A stretch of DNA of 64,000 nt, taken from NCBI GenBank assembly GCA_048013815.1, contig CM106586.1:16988001-17052000 (forward strand). Reading direction: 5' to 3'. Both the position numbers and the translations under genes were made by a program. Numbering within the stretch: the first letter of the stretch is position 1; each line of letters opens with the position of its first letter. This DNA is from Setoptus koraiensis (Eukaryota; Arthropoda). The notes under the pieces are model-generated. The model made no database searches. It was given only the letters and a program-made list of their open reading frames with translations, and had not been told where the DNA came from. Below, in pieces: positions 23,526 through 33,983 of the stretch.

Positions 23526-26500
23526 TCAAACTGGCACTGATGTAACGGCCGAACAGTTATTCATTGGTATGTCGTCCTTGATGAATATGTCCTCGATAGA
23601 TGGCCGATTATCGTATAATGACGGAGCAAACATCAACAACATAAATGAACCTGCCGAGCACAAGACAGAGAACAACCACAAAAACAATCTGTCTATTACC
23701 ATGGACATGAAGTTCCAATCCTCCACTGCTCTGTTTTCAACGTCCTCATTCTTGATTGTGTCAGCTATAAACAGTGTGTGCCTTATGGCCGCTCTCAGAT
23801 ACTGCGGCATCTGATCGTAGGGCAACGTCAGCGACATTAAAACGGAATTGGCCGTTGTGTTGTTGTTGACGTCGTCGTCTCGGTTGTTGTTGTTGTTGTT
23901 GCTACCGGTGTTGTTGTTGTTGTTGAGCGTCTCATGGCAATGATCACATCGGTTTATATTGTTGCTGGCAGCAGCGTACAATGTCTTGTCCTCGAAGCCG
24001 CCACAACAATTGTTGCAATCATCGTGATTGTTGGGCGCCGCATAGCGCTTGCTCATCAACATGACATCATTACCATTATTATTGCTAGTTGAATGCTGGC
24101 TGAGCATCGTGGATTGCAACACTGGCGGAGGTGGCGGCATAGTCGCAGCAGTTGACGAGCTATAATTAGATGAAATAACGTTGTTGTTGTTGTTTTGTTG
24201 ATTGATGCTGGATGCCATACTTCTGCATGGCATTTGTTGATTGATATTACTGTTAGATTGATGATAATATGCTGCTGTTGTTGTTGATCCGTACGGCGAT
24301 GACGTCATTTGTTGATTCTTCATACTAGATTGCCCATTAAATTGTTGTTGCTGTTGGATGGAGGACGCAGATTTAAGATTTTCCCAACACGTACAAGAAT
24401 CTGCCCGTCTTGTCAACACAGTCTGATTGCTATCTTGATTGTCCATAGAGGAATCTGGCACAAGGCGCCCATCTAAAGCGGAACTTGCACCGACGCCACC
24501 GTTAATTAGTTGTTGCATAATAATACTGCTCTGGTAAGATTCAGACTTTCCATTGTTGCTACAATCATCATCGCCAGTTACAGAGCTATCCAGATTGTTG
24601 TTTTGTTGTTGCTGCTGTTGTTGCTGTTGCATATAAGAGGCATGCATTTGGAATGGGGCTGTCGTTGGGTCTCTCACAGTGTCTTGATTGATATCGTTAC
24701 TACTAGTGCTTGCTGCATCTAATGAAATCATTTGTTGTTGCATTTGATCATTGATATTATTTTGATTATTGATCTGATCTGAAAATTGTCCAGAGCGAGA
24801 CAGCGACATTGTTTTAAGCAAATGTTCATCAGTACCATTGTTCATGCTTAAACGCGATTGTACCATGTGAGATGATTGTGGCGGCGCTCCCAATGGTGGA
24901 GGCGGTGGCAACGGAAGCGGCGGCGGAGGTGGAGGTGGCGGTGTTGGTAGCTCGTCGTCGTAATCAAAAGTCATATCTAATGTGTCCTCATTGTGCATAT
25001 AAACATGTGGGTGTCTTATGGATGATTGAACACAATTATGATGAGCCGTTGATTGTTGCTGTTGCTTGCAGTTGTTTCGTAAGGAATTGCTATTACTTTC
25101 CAGTTTGGCTTGCTGTTGACCAATGGAATGTCCAGAGTCTAACATGGTTCTCATGAGCTCAGTTGTAGAATCTGAACTGATAAATTGTGATTGGCGATTT
25201 CTCAGATTACTACTCTGGCTACTACTTGTAGTAGTCTGTTGTCTGAATGATCTCTTTTGATTGCCATCTACATCACTTCTACAATTCATGGAACAACGTT
25301 CATTCTTGCTAACGTTATTATTACTGTAATTACAATTATGCGAACAACAACATTCCTGTCTATATTTGTCTATATGACGCCTGAAATATCTACCCTCATC
25401 CTCTTCGCCAGTATTCTCATCTTCGGTCTCTTCAATTAGATCACTCAATTTGGCCTCACTTGAATGGATTGATTGTTGCTTGCTGCGTTGTTGTATACTG
25501 TTCGAAATAGACGAATCATGCACCTGTCTATTGTTCAAGCTTGACAAAATCTTCCTCGCTCGCTTCTTTCTGAATCTAACCAAACTACTGCGTTCTTTTA
25601 TGTCGGGCCTCTTCATTCCTAGCCACCATGGCAATATTCCCAGGAACACTTTTTTCATCCACGGTGACATTGTATGCACCGAAGGTGACCTGTAATGAAT
25701 GTTTAGTACAAACACGGTGACACAAGTTGACGTAGACACTAGAACAAGTGTAAACAGCAGATACTTTCCAAATAATGGCACGGCTAAACTGGAAGCGGGA
25801 ATTATTTCTAACATCATTGTAAAGAACACTATGAGTGCCATTAGTATTGAAATACTTAGAGTGACCTTTTCGTCTGATTTAGAAGGTAAATAAAACACGC
25901 ATATAGTCATGAAAGCCATCATTGCTGTGGGCAGTATTAAATTAACCATGTAGAACAATATCTTGCGTCTAATCACTATCTTGAATGTTATATCGGGATA
26001 GGGTTCAGCGCAACAATCATAATATTCTTCATTGTAAATAGCTGGCACTTCTATTATATCCCATTCAACATTTTTGTGAAATTCCGACAGGTCTATTCCA
26101 ATGTTGACATGGGGAACATGTTTCTGGTCTTGGTGAAAAGCTTTCTGGTCTGCTAATCTTAATTCTAGCTCATCGCCAGCGTACGTCCATGAGCCAAATC
26201 TCAATAGACACATTTGTACATCAAACGGAAAATAGGCCACGTCTATTTCGCATGTACTCTTGAACATTGTTGGTGGCTTCCATATAACAGACCCATTATA
26301 AAACACTTTGGCTTTTGTCATTATGGTTAATTCATAATTACCGTCGGCATTATTGAACAAAACAATATCTGGTATCCATATATTTTCGGCGGGCACATGT
26401 ATCATGTCTATTCCCAGATATTTCGCCGGATCCCATGTTAATTTATAATCGAACCAACTTTGCTCAACCCAAATGTTGGTGGACAATATCTGCTGTTTGA

Positions 26501-26873
26501 GGTTCTGAATATGAAGTAAAGAGAGGATTGCAAAGACGAAGGATAACATATTAGTATCAATAGCATGTATGAGTAGTATGGGCATCAAATTAGCGATTCA
26601 ATCGCATCTCGTTAGCATACTGACCAGGTCCAATATTTGGCCCAATTTAAGGCCCAGCGTGACTGTCACCTTGCTTCTATTGTTGGCCACTGGTAATATT
26701 AGTCGATTGTAATCACTAAATAGATCCTCAAAAAGGCGCTTCATTGCACGACTGCAATTGATTTGTGGCACCACTAGCACACTTAATAGGATGCATGTTA
26801 GTGTCAGATATCGCGATATCCGATTGAAAATATATAAATCTCTACTTGGTCGCATAGCTTTCTCGGAGGACAT
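23526..26873 (-). CDS. Nicotinic acetylcholine receptor alpha-type subunit
   Basis: A pentameric Cys-loop ligand-gated cation channel subunit of the plasma membrane. Two exons, 26873-26625 and 26504-23526, join to 1075 residues. Visible parts: signal-type segment YLTLTCILLSVLVV, start of the ligand domain MKRLFEDLFSDYNRL, WDPAKYLGIDMIHVP, the Cys-loop CEIDVAYFPFDVQMC with 13 residues between cysteines, and YYDCCAEPYPDI whose adjacent cysteines define alpha subunits. M1-M3 follow (NLILPTAMMAF, then EKVTLSISILMALIVFF, then LLFTLVLVSTSTCVTVFVLN). The cytoplasmic M3-M4 loop is about 640 residues and rich in Q, N and S with poly-Q and poly-P stretches; M4 is near the C-terminus (FLWLFSVLCSAGSFMLLMF). 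The ATG at 26873 is chosen as the first in-frame ATG; another lies seven codons downstream. M2 is unusual, see findings. Relics of this gene occur at 52238-52408, 60684-60901 and 63945-64000. Confidence 0.95.
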
Positions 26874-26930
26874 GACGATTTGGAATCGATTCAAACGAAC
26901 ATCAATGGTGTACAGTTTTGAGTTTCTCAA

Positions 26931-27553
26931 CTGATTTCCATCATTTGTTTTAATGTGTAGAACACGATTGATTGTGTAGGTGCATTTAATAATTACATTG
27001 TTTATTTCTATTTATTCTGTTTTGTTCTGGGAATCTATCATGATATTAATATGTATAGAAGGAAGAACTTCATGGAAATTGCGATGCCCCGAAATATTTC
27101 CATTGGGTGACATTATTCTGGAATCTTGTTGCCAGAGTATGCATTATTGACTGGTAGGCTAATAATGATCGCTGTGGCACGCATAGAGATGTCTCTCACT
27201 ATCAATCTACATTCTGACAAATGTGTCACTGGGACCCAGTGCAAGGGTATATCTCATATCAATGTTTGGGCCTTTTGTTTCTAACATCACAACACGATAA
27301 TGGCACTTTGGGGGCGCACAACACCAACCAACGCGAGATCGCATGCGCTTCGTTGAATCGCGTGGAAGCGCCCCTTAGTTTTATCACCATGATGCATATG
27401 TTTGCATGATACAATCTCAACTTGTGACATTCTCAAGACATTAAGACCAACCAAGTGAAAAATGAACGACGATGGCTACCAGGTCCATCTTAACAGTCGC
27501 TTATCATATATGATCGTACGATATCTATCACATGCAGCTACTCAAGCTATCTG
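26931..27553. other. Intergenic region upstream of nAChR
   Basis: Contains the minus-strand promoter and leader of the receptor gene and the 3' flank of DHODH. No other gene, repeat or RNA was recognised. Confidence 0.5.
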
Positions 27554-27559
27554 TTTATT
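27554..27559 (-). terminator. Polyadenylation signal overlapping the DHODH stop codon
   Basis: The minus-strand TAA stop codon lies inside AATAAA, the same arrangement as in both RpS4 genes. Confidence 0.6.
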
Positions 27560-28772
27560 TTTTTCTATGATAAAAGCCAACTGCGTCTGACACAGACTTG
27601 AAACCGTCCCGTTCTAGCAATAGGGCTAACTCTTGTTTGATCTTGTTGACCACAGGCGGTCCCTCGTACGTCAAAGCAGTGTAAACCTGGACAAGACTTG
27701 CACCAGATTTTATCTTCTCGTAGGCATCCTCCCCAGTAAACACCCCACCAACACCTATGATTGGTATTTTGCCGTTAGTAAGTTTGTAAAAATCACTTAT
27801 CACCCTGGTCGACATATCTTTTAGTGGCTTGCCACTCATACCACCGCTTTCCTTCAACAAAACATTAGCCGATTCTGAATTGGCGCCTATGATATCTAGA
27901 GGTCTAGTAATAGTTGTGTTGGTCAGTATTAGTCCATCAACCCGATAGCTGCCTTTCTTCTTGTTCATCACCAACCGGGCAATGTCTTTCTTCTGTTCAT
28001 TTGTTACATCTGGAGCTATTTTGAGCAATAAAGGTTTGTTAATAGATAACTTCTCTCTTACGGCCAACAAATCATCCAAGAGTTTTTCCAATTTCTCTTT
28101 CTCCTGAGACTGTCTCAAATTTGGCGTATTTGGACTGGATATATTTATGACTATGTAGTCTACTGCTGATAAATCTTTAGTGTCTTCCAATGCATACACA
28201 TAGTCAGTGGAAATATCAGCAGTCGTTTTATTTTTGCCTAAATTCAGTCCCATTATAAGGGGCCTGATTGTTTCTAGTTTTTGGATATTCTCCGTGACAG
28301 TTCTCAATCCCAGACTGTTGAATCCGCATCTGTTAACTACAGCCTGATGATCCAATGCCCGGAAAATTCTCTTTTTTGGATTTCCTGGCTGAGGGCGATT
28401 GGTGACCGTGCCAACTTCGACAAATCCGAGCCCATAATGGTGGAGGTTCTTTGCCGCTTGGCAGTTCTTGTCAAAGCCGGCGGCGATGCCAATGGGGTTT
28501 AGAAAGTTGAGACCAAACACTTGGGTGGCGAGTAGGGACGATTGTTCTTTCGATAGTTTGTCTTGACATCTAATGAGTCCGTATTTTGTCAACGTAATAC
28601 AAGCATCATGGGCCAGTTCTGGATCGATGAATCGTGTCACAAAGGGCATTAGTATTTCGGAGTAGAAGAACTCATCGCCACGATGAGCACAAATGGCGGC
28701 GAATGAACAAACACCGCCCATTGCAACTCCTAGAAGGGACTTGAATTTGTTGATTTTTGGCTTGCAACTCAT
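27555..28772 (-). CDS. Dhodh: Dihydroorotate dehydrogenase (quinone), mitochondrial
   Basis: Class 2 dihydroorotate dehydrogenase, the fourth step of pyrimidine synthesis, coupling dihydroorotate oxidation to quinone reduction at the inner mitochondrial membrane. The 405-residue frame is intronless and of normal animal length. The N-terminus has a basic stretch and a hydrophobic segment (LLGVAMGGVCSFAAICA) as expected for targeting and membrane anchoring. FMN-barrel motifs: GIAAGFDKN, FVEVGTVTNRPQPGNPKKR, NRCGFNSLG, NISSPNTPNLR with the class 2 active-site Ser, LLLKIAPDV, GLILTNTT, GGMSGKPL, and GVGGVFTGEDAYEKI with GASLVQVYTAL. The ATG at 28772 is the first in frame. It is followed on the same strand, upstream, by the PLAA-like gene. 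Confidence 0.97.
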   Translation of the reverse strand: MSCKPKINKFKSLLGVAMGGVCSFAAICAHRGDEFFYSEILMPFVTRFIDPELAHDACITLTKYGLIRCQDKLSKEQSSLLATQVFGLNFLNPIGIAAGFDKNCQAAKNLHHYGLGFVEVGTVTNRPQPGNPKKRIFRALDHQAVVNRCGFNSLGLRTVTENIQKLETIRPLIMGLNLGKNKTTADISTDYVYALEDTKDLSAVDYIVINISSPNTPNLRQSQEKEKLEKLLDDLLAVREKLSINKPLLLKIAPDVTNEQKKDIARLVMNKKKGSYRVDGLILTNTTITRPLDIIGANSESANVLLKESGGMSGKPLKDMSTRVISDFYKLTNGKIPIIGVGGVFTGEDAYEKIKSGASLVQVYTALTYEGPPVVNKIKQELALLLERDGFKSVSDAVGFYHRKK

Positions 28773-29192
28773 CGTGATATATCATTACCCTCGACAGATA
28801 ATTATTTGACAGGCCCCTTGTGAGCTCAATTTGTAGCGAAAAAGAATAATCAAATATTTTATACCAAGATTAAATGAAAACAAAATGTCCGTTAGGTTGT
28901 TTGTTGCTGCCACAATATTATTGTGCGTGCAAGGCAAACGTGGACAACATCTGAACAGAACACATGTTTTCTACTGTCACAAGGAATGAATGGAAACGAC
29001 ATGGGGTGGCCGGCCACATACGTGATTGGCGGCTTCCTCGCAAAATTATTACCATATCTAGGGAAAAAAATCTTTCACTAGAGAACATTACACATAACCA
29101 CACGCTAGCCGGCTAGAATTAGATTGTTTTGTTGCAGTGAGGGAGGGAGCGAATTTTTTTAATTAAAATATAAATGTTGCGATTCACTAGTT
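28773..29192. other. Short spacer between PLAA-like and DHODH genes
   Basis: This 420-bp spacer should contain the DHODH promoter and leader and the 3' end of the PLAA-like gene. No strong motif was identified. Confidence 0.5.
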
Positions 29193-30224
29193 TCATTTGC
29201 TTGAGCCAGCCGGTTCTTCTGAAGTGGTTGAGACGGGAATTGATGGTTTAGTATCTTCTGTTTTGATTGGCGTTTTTATCTTGTTCGAGAATACATAAGC
29301 GTTACCGTCTGATGCGCCCACCACAAAGTCTCCCGAATCTAGATTGATGCACGACCATAGTGTTGTTATGTCAAGTGGGATCTTTTGAATGCAGCCAGTT
29401 TCCTTGTCCCAGATTCTGACTGATTTGTCCTCGCTGACTGTGACAAATCTGAAAGGTCTTTGTTTAGGTGTTTCTTCACCTGTTTTTATGGGTGGTCTCA
29501 CGATACAAATATCAAAGATGAAATTCTCATGCCCTTCGAATGTCTTAAGTATATTACCATCCATTGACCAAAGTATTACTGAGGCATCGTTTGAACAACT
29601 GAGAAATTGTTGACCGTTTATCACTGCCAGACCCCTGACACATTCTTTGTGGCCCTCGAAGGTGCCAAAGTTTTGTCCGTTGTTTACGTCCCATTTTTTG
29701 ATTAATTTATCCGCTCCGCCAGTCAAAACAAAACTCCTGGCCACAAAGGCAACACTCCAAACAGAATAGGTGTGACCTATCAATGTGAAAGTGGGAATTT
29801 TATCTAACCAAATAATCACTGTACTATCCCAGGAGCCGCTGATAAGTACGTCTTTTTCATTACAAATCCTAAAGGCCAATGAACAAACGGGACCGGTGTG
29901 TTTAATCAAGGTGTCTATTGGTGCTGATTCCATGAGGGTGTAGACATATATGTTCATGTCATGACTTCCTACGTATATCTCTATTTGGCCTGATTTAGTG
30001 CGCCCATAGCACACTTTCGATATGAAATGGGTGCTGCCAACGAATTGTTGCGTCTCTACATGATTGCTAGTCGGATCATTGGGGTCCTCCAATTGAAATA
30101 GACGGGCTAAACGATCCCTTGAACCGGTCACAAAACCTCCGCCTGGATATGCTGCTACTGAGCGGACGTCCTCTTTGTGGCCACCCAACACTTGCTTGAT
30201 AAGGAATTCGTCACTGACACTCAT
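29193..30224 (-). CDS. PLAA/Doa1/Ufd3-like WD40 protein lacking PFU and PUL domains
   Basis: A 343-residue protein made only of WD40 repeats and a short Ser/Thr/Pro tail. The best family match by eye is the propeller of phospholipase A2-activating protein (PLAA; yeast Doa1/Ufd3): LGGHKEDVRSVAAYP, GSRDRLARLF, GHTYSVWSVAF, GGADKLIKKWD, FEGHKECVRGLAVI, FLSCSNDASVILW, VSEDKSVRIWD, and DFVVGASDGNAYVFS. In PLAA the propeller binds ubiquitin and is followed by PFU and PUL domains that bind ubiquitin and Cdc48/p97. Here the frame ends after the propeller at a clean stop, so it is either a short paralog or a gene whose remaining exons were lost. The ATG at 30224 (MSVSDEF) is the first real ATG. Confidence 0.8.
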   Translation of the reverse strand: MSVSDEFLIKQVLGGHKEDVRSVAAYPGGGFVTGSRDRLARLFQLEDPNDPTSNHVETQQFVGSTHFISKVCYGRTKSGQIEIYVGSHDMNIYVYTLMESAPIDTLIKHTGPVCSLAFRICNEKDVLISGSWDSTVIIWLDKIPTFTLIGHTYSVWSVAFVARSFVLTGGADKLIKKWDVNNGQNFGTFEGHKECVRGLAVINGQQFLSCSNDASVILWSMDGNILKTFEGHENFIFDICIVRPPIKTGEETPKQRPFRFVTVSEDKSVRIWDKETGCIQKIPLDITTLWSCINLDSGDFVVGASDGNAYVFSNKIKTPIKTEDTKPSIPVSTTSEEPAGSSK

Positions 30225-30251
30225 GTTGGAATAGTAACAATGTGTCGACAA

Positions 30252-33200
30252 CGTTGAGTAACTGTTGATTGATTGTTGTGGGTTAGATCAGGAAACGATC
30301 CTCAATAATAAGGGTATACAATGCAATGGGCGGCCGAGATTGACAACTCGTGACAGCTTCGACAAAGATGATTATTTCTCTCAATGTGTAGTACAAAAGT
30401 TACACAACACGCTCTACAATAAAATTTATCACAGAGATCATATGCTATTAGCGCGCCAAAATCAAACTGCCAAAAATCAATTTTTCCACTGTGTCAATTA
30501 GGCCCGACGTCATTAACGGGACCTCAAAAAAAAAGAGAAAAAAAATGACCTGAGAAATGGTTATCATCAACAGATTGGTAGCGTCTTATTACGTAACCGT
30601 CTTGTAACCCGTCTTGTCTGAAGCAAATATTGTCGATGACAAGTGACCTATTTGAGCGAACGTTCTAGTTTTTTCAACCCGAACAGCATCGAGGCGCCTT
30701 TTGAATGACAAGTTACACGACAGACGAGCTTAACGTTGATGTCAAAATTGTTTGCCGAATGAACTCTAATCGAAATTAGAGCACCGATGTTATCACAAGT
30801 TAAAGCACTGTCAAGAGCGGTGCTTATCCATTTGATGGTGACGACTTTCATTGTTGGCAATTCGCGTGCAACTCTAATCTCTACAGCAGCCATTGCCGAG
30901 CGCTATTCACTATTTCTATTGCAACTTACAAACTTTTTTTCAACGTACACTCATGTTTACATACATTTTGCACACTTGATTCAATTTGTAACCGGATACA
31001 GTCTTTGTACACTGGCTAAATGTGTCTGAATCTCGTATCAATTTGTTCTCAGTTTGCAGTCAGAAGTCATGACATATACATTAGCCAAATATGACGTCTA
31101 TGTCATGTTTGCGAACATCATGCAGGCGTACTTCATTTAGAGCTTGTCATGACATGTAGCTCAAAGTGTGATATGAACAATGGAGTGTTTTATAACATAT
31201 GCTTCATGAGATCATTTTAGTTGGCGAGCTGAGTGAAAAATGATGAAAACTTTGGAAGAATCATCGTCACTCTATGATTCACAGAGTGTAATTCTTAGAG
31301 AAAACTGCTAAAGTGTACTGTTTAATTGAGCAGAACTCAGAGTAGTATATAGACTCTCTATATTTCAAAAGAATTCAGAAGAAAATCACGCAATGCAGCG
31401 AGTAGAAAAACTATAATGCGATGTGCTGCAGTCAGGGATGTGATTAATGGACTTTGGCATCAGCTTCTTGAGAACTTATCAGACGACTAGAGGGTGCATT
31501 TTCACGAGCATTGAAGTTTTGATTCGATCAGTTTAACGACAATATTGTATCATCAATGATGAAGTAGCACGAGAAATTTGCATTTTTTTTTTTCATGTGA
31601 TTAGATTGAATTCATTAACTAGCCAACTTGAAGCAGTTAGCGCCCGTTAAATTGTTTAGTTCTCGACTTCATTGAGACGGGCGCTAATAGGCATAGCATC
31701 ACCTGATCAATCTTCATCCTTGGATGGCTCCTGGAGAAACTGCAGCCCATTCAATCTAATGTATGCGCCTTGAATTCTACATTGCCCAATGACTGAAGAG
31801 AATACCTCTCGACTTGTTCGCTCGTTGTTGCAGGAACGTCTAGATTTAACGATTCATGCTAGATCTAATTAATTTGTTTAGTCAATGAGTCTCGCACAAT
31901 ACCACTCGGCTGAGTTTTGTATTATACAATAAACCATTCGAGTTCATACTCTGCTGCTCAGATTATTTTGGCATCGTGTATGAGGATCGCCGCCTAGCTG
32001 GTGCTCGGTATCAAAAACTTTCGAAATGTTTTCTTGTTTTGCACTTACTGCTTTTATTGATGCTTCACCGGCCCCGTCTAGAGAGGTATTTCGTTCGGAG
32101 AGGATCGCACTAGATATCTGATGTAGAATGTCTGATAAATTAGCAGATGAACGTCCATTAGAAGCTGCAATATTTGGTGTTGCTTGATTAGTAATCCTTG
32201 TAAGGCATCAATCATTAAAAGAAAAACACCATGTCTGCCATAAATTGACTTGACATGAAGACATGACTTAGTTGACTCCATCGAATATTCGTCATATCAC
32301 ATCCTTGCTGAGGCACTGACGTGAGCAGACTAACTATTGTGTGGGTTAGTCAACTAGTAACCTCGTATAATTGAGCATTGTAATCAGCTAATTGTATTTA
32401 ATAAACTGATTTCATCCTTAGTCATCACAAACAATGACATGAGTGGATATGACCGGCATAACTTAGTTCTTCAAACTTATCTGACAATATGGCCTATGTG
32501 ACAAACATTGCTCCACAATTACAACACAATTAGAGAGCCCGCTTAAAACGCCTCTGCAATTTAACTCGAGAAAAGGTCAATGTTCTTTCAATGAACAGGT
32601 GCCAATGGTCTTGTTGTTTATAGTTTCGCCATAAAGATAAAGACTATGGAAACTTTTCGGCGATGCTGTTCGGTAGTAGTAATGAGACATACCTATTTTT
32701 AACACAAAAACGAGTTATGTGTTTAACAAGATATGACAACACTGATGCGGCATAGTATTGAACTAGAACTAGTAATATTGGTGACTATCAGTTTACAGAA
32801 TGATAATAAATAAGGCATGACAGAATTAAGAATATGTGTGGTCATGTTGCTTGGAAAAAAAACTTGTTCTTTTGATTTCGTTGTTGCATCCACCTCCAAG
32901 GAGCAACATGCTTCACTTGTGACACTGTTTTTTTCTCTGGTTATTTGTGCGTTTTGCGACACTCTAATCCAGCCAAATAAAGATAAATCTAATATTCGCT
33001 TTCTCTCTGTACCTCTGGAAAGATCTTACTAATGAAACATAAATCTTCAGCTAGCCCATCCAATGTCTGCCCTTGATGTAGAAATAGATTCTATTTTTCA
33101 TGTTTTAATTGTGTTCAAGTGTCATCAACCTTTCTTCGTGACGAGTCACTTGAATTGCTATTACATTATCGGTTGACCATTCAACTCTTGTTCAACAATG

Positions 33201-33983
33201 CTAGCAAATGTAACGGTAACAACTGATACTACCCACTGGCCATAATAATTACATTACTTTCTTTATTGCCACAAACAGTTGTTAATTAAAAGCCGTTCAA
33301 AGAAAACGAAGAAGATGCCAGAAAGTTTAGTCTAGTGGTCAGTGATACCACATGAACATACTGCGTCATGTGGTTAGCTGATTTATGGTGCAATGATGAT
33401 CCCACAGGACAGCCAACACCGGCAACAGCGCTTTCTAGATGGTCAGTGAGCGAGCGCAAGCAATCGCTGAATTAATTTCCATGTTAATGTAATCAATTTA
33501 TCTATGATAGGGTCACTAAAAGTCAATCCGACTGAGATTCAGGGAAAGTTAACACGGTTTATCGCTGGATAGGGTTGAGCCAGGTCTATTTGGAAGCGAG
33601 AAAGAAGAACATCCTCCTCTGACGAGTCTTCAAAACTTTCTCCAAACGAAAATCTCTCTAATCTACCATTGCTAATCCACCAACTTAAGTAAATATAACG
33701 ATCAGTTGAGGTCTGTCCTATTAGAGAGAGAGAGAGTTTAGTGGCGAGTTTGAGATATTTTGTTCGAGTGTAGACGAGTGACAATCTTGGTTTAGTTTCC
33801 CATTGTTTCTTTGGTCTTCGCGCCGAATCATTAGTTAGGTGTGTGTCATGGAGAATCGTCAACAAGAGGTTAAATAAAATGTTAAATCTAATAAAAAAGT
33901 AACACAAAAGTTTCATAAGTGATAATAGAAGAAATAGTAATAATAAAATCGACAAACATCTCCATCAACAATACTCATACATC
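30252..33983. other. Long intergenic region with no recognised gene
   Basis: AT-rich unique sequence with stop codons in all frames at short intervals; the few open frames of 65-140 codons show no family motif. A hairpin sits at 31637-31687. The last roughly 450 bases presumably carry the promoter and leader of the large secreted-protein gene. Confidence 0.55.
31637..31687. repeat. Hairpin with 11-bp perfect arms
   Basis: TTAGCGCCCGT at 31637-31647 pairs perfectly with ACGGGCGCTAA at 31677-31687 across a 29-base loop. The arms are GC-rich in an AT-rich neighbourhood. Confidence 0.75.
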
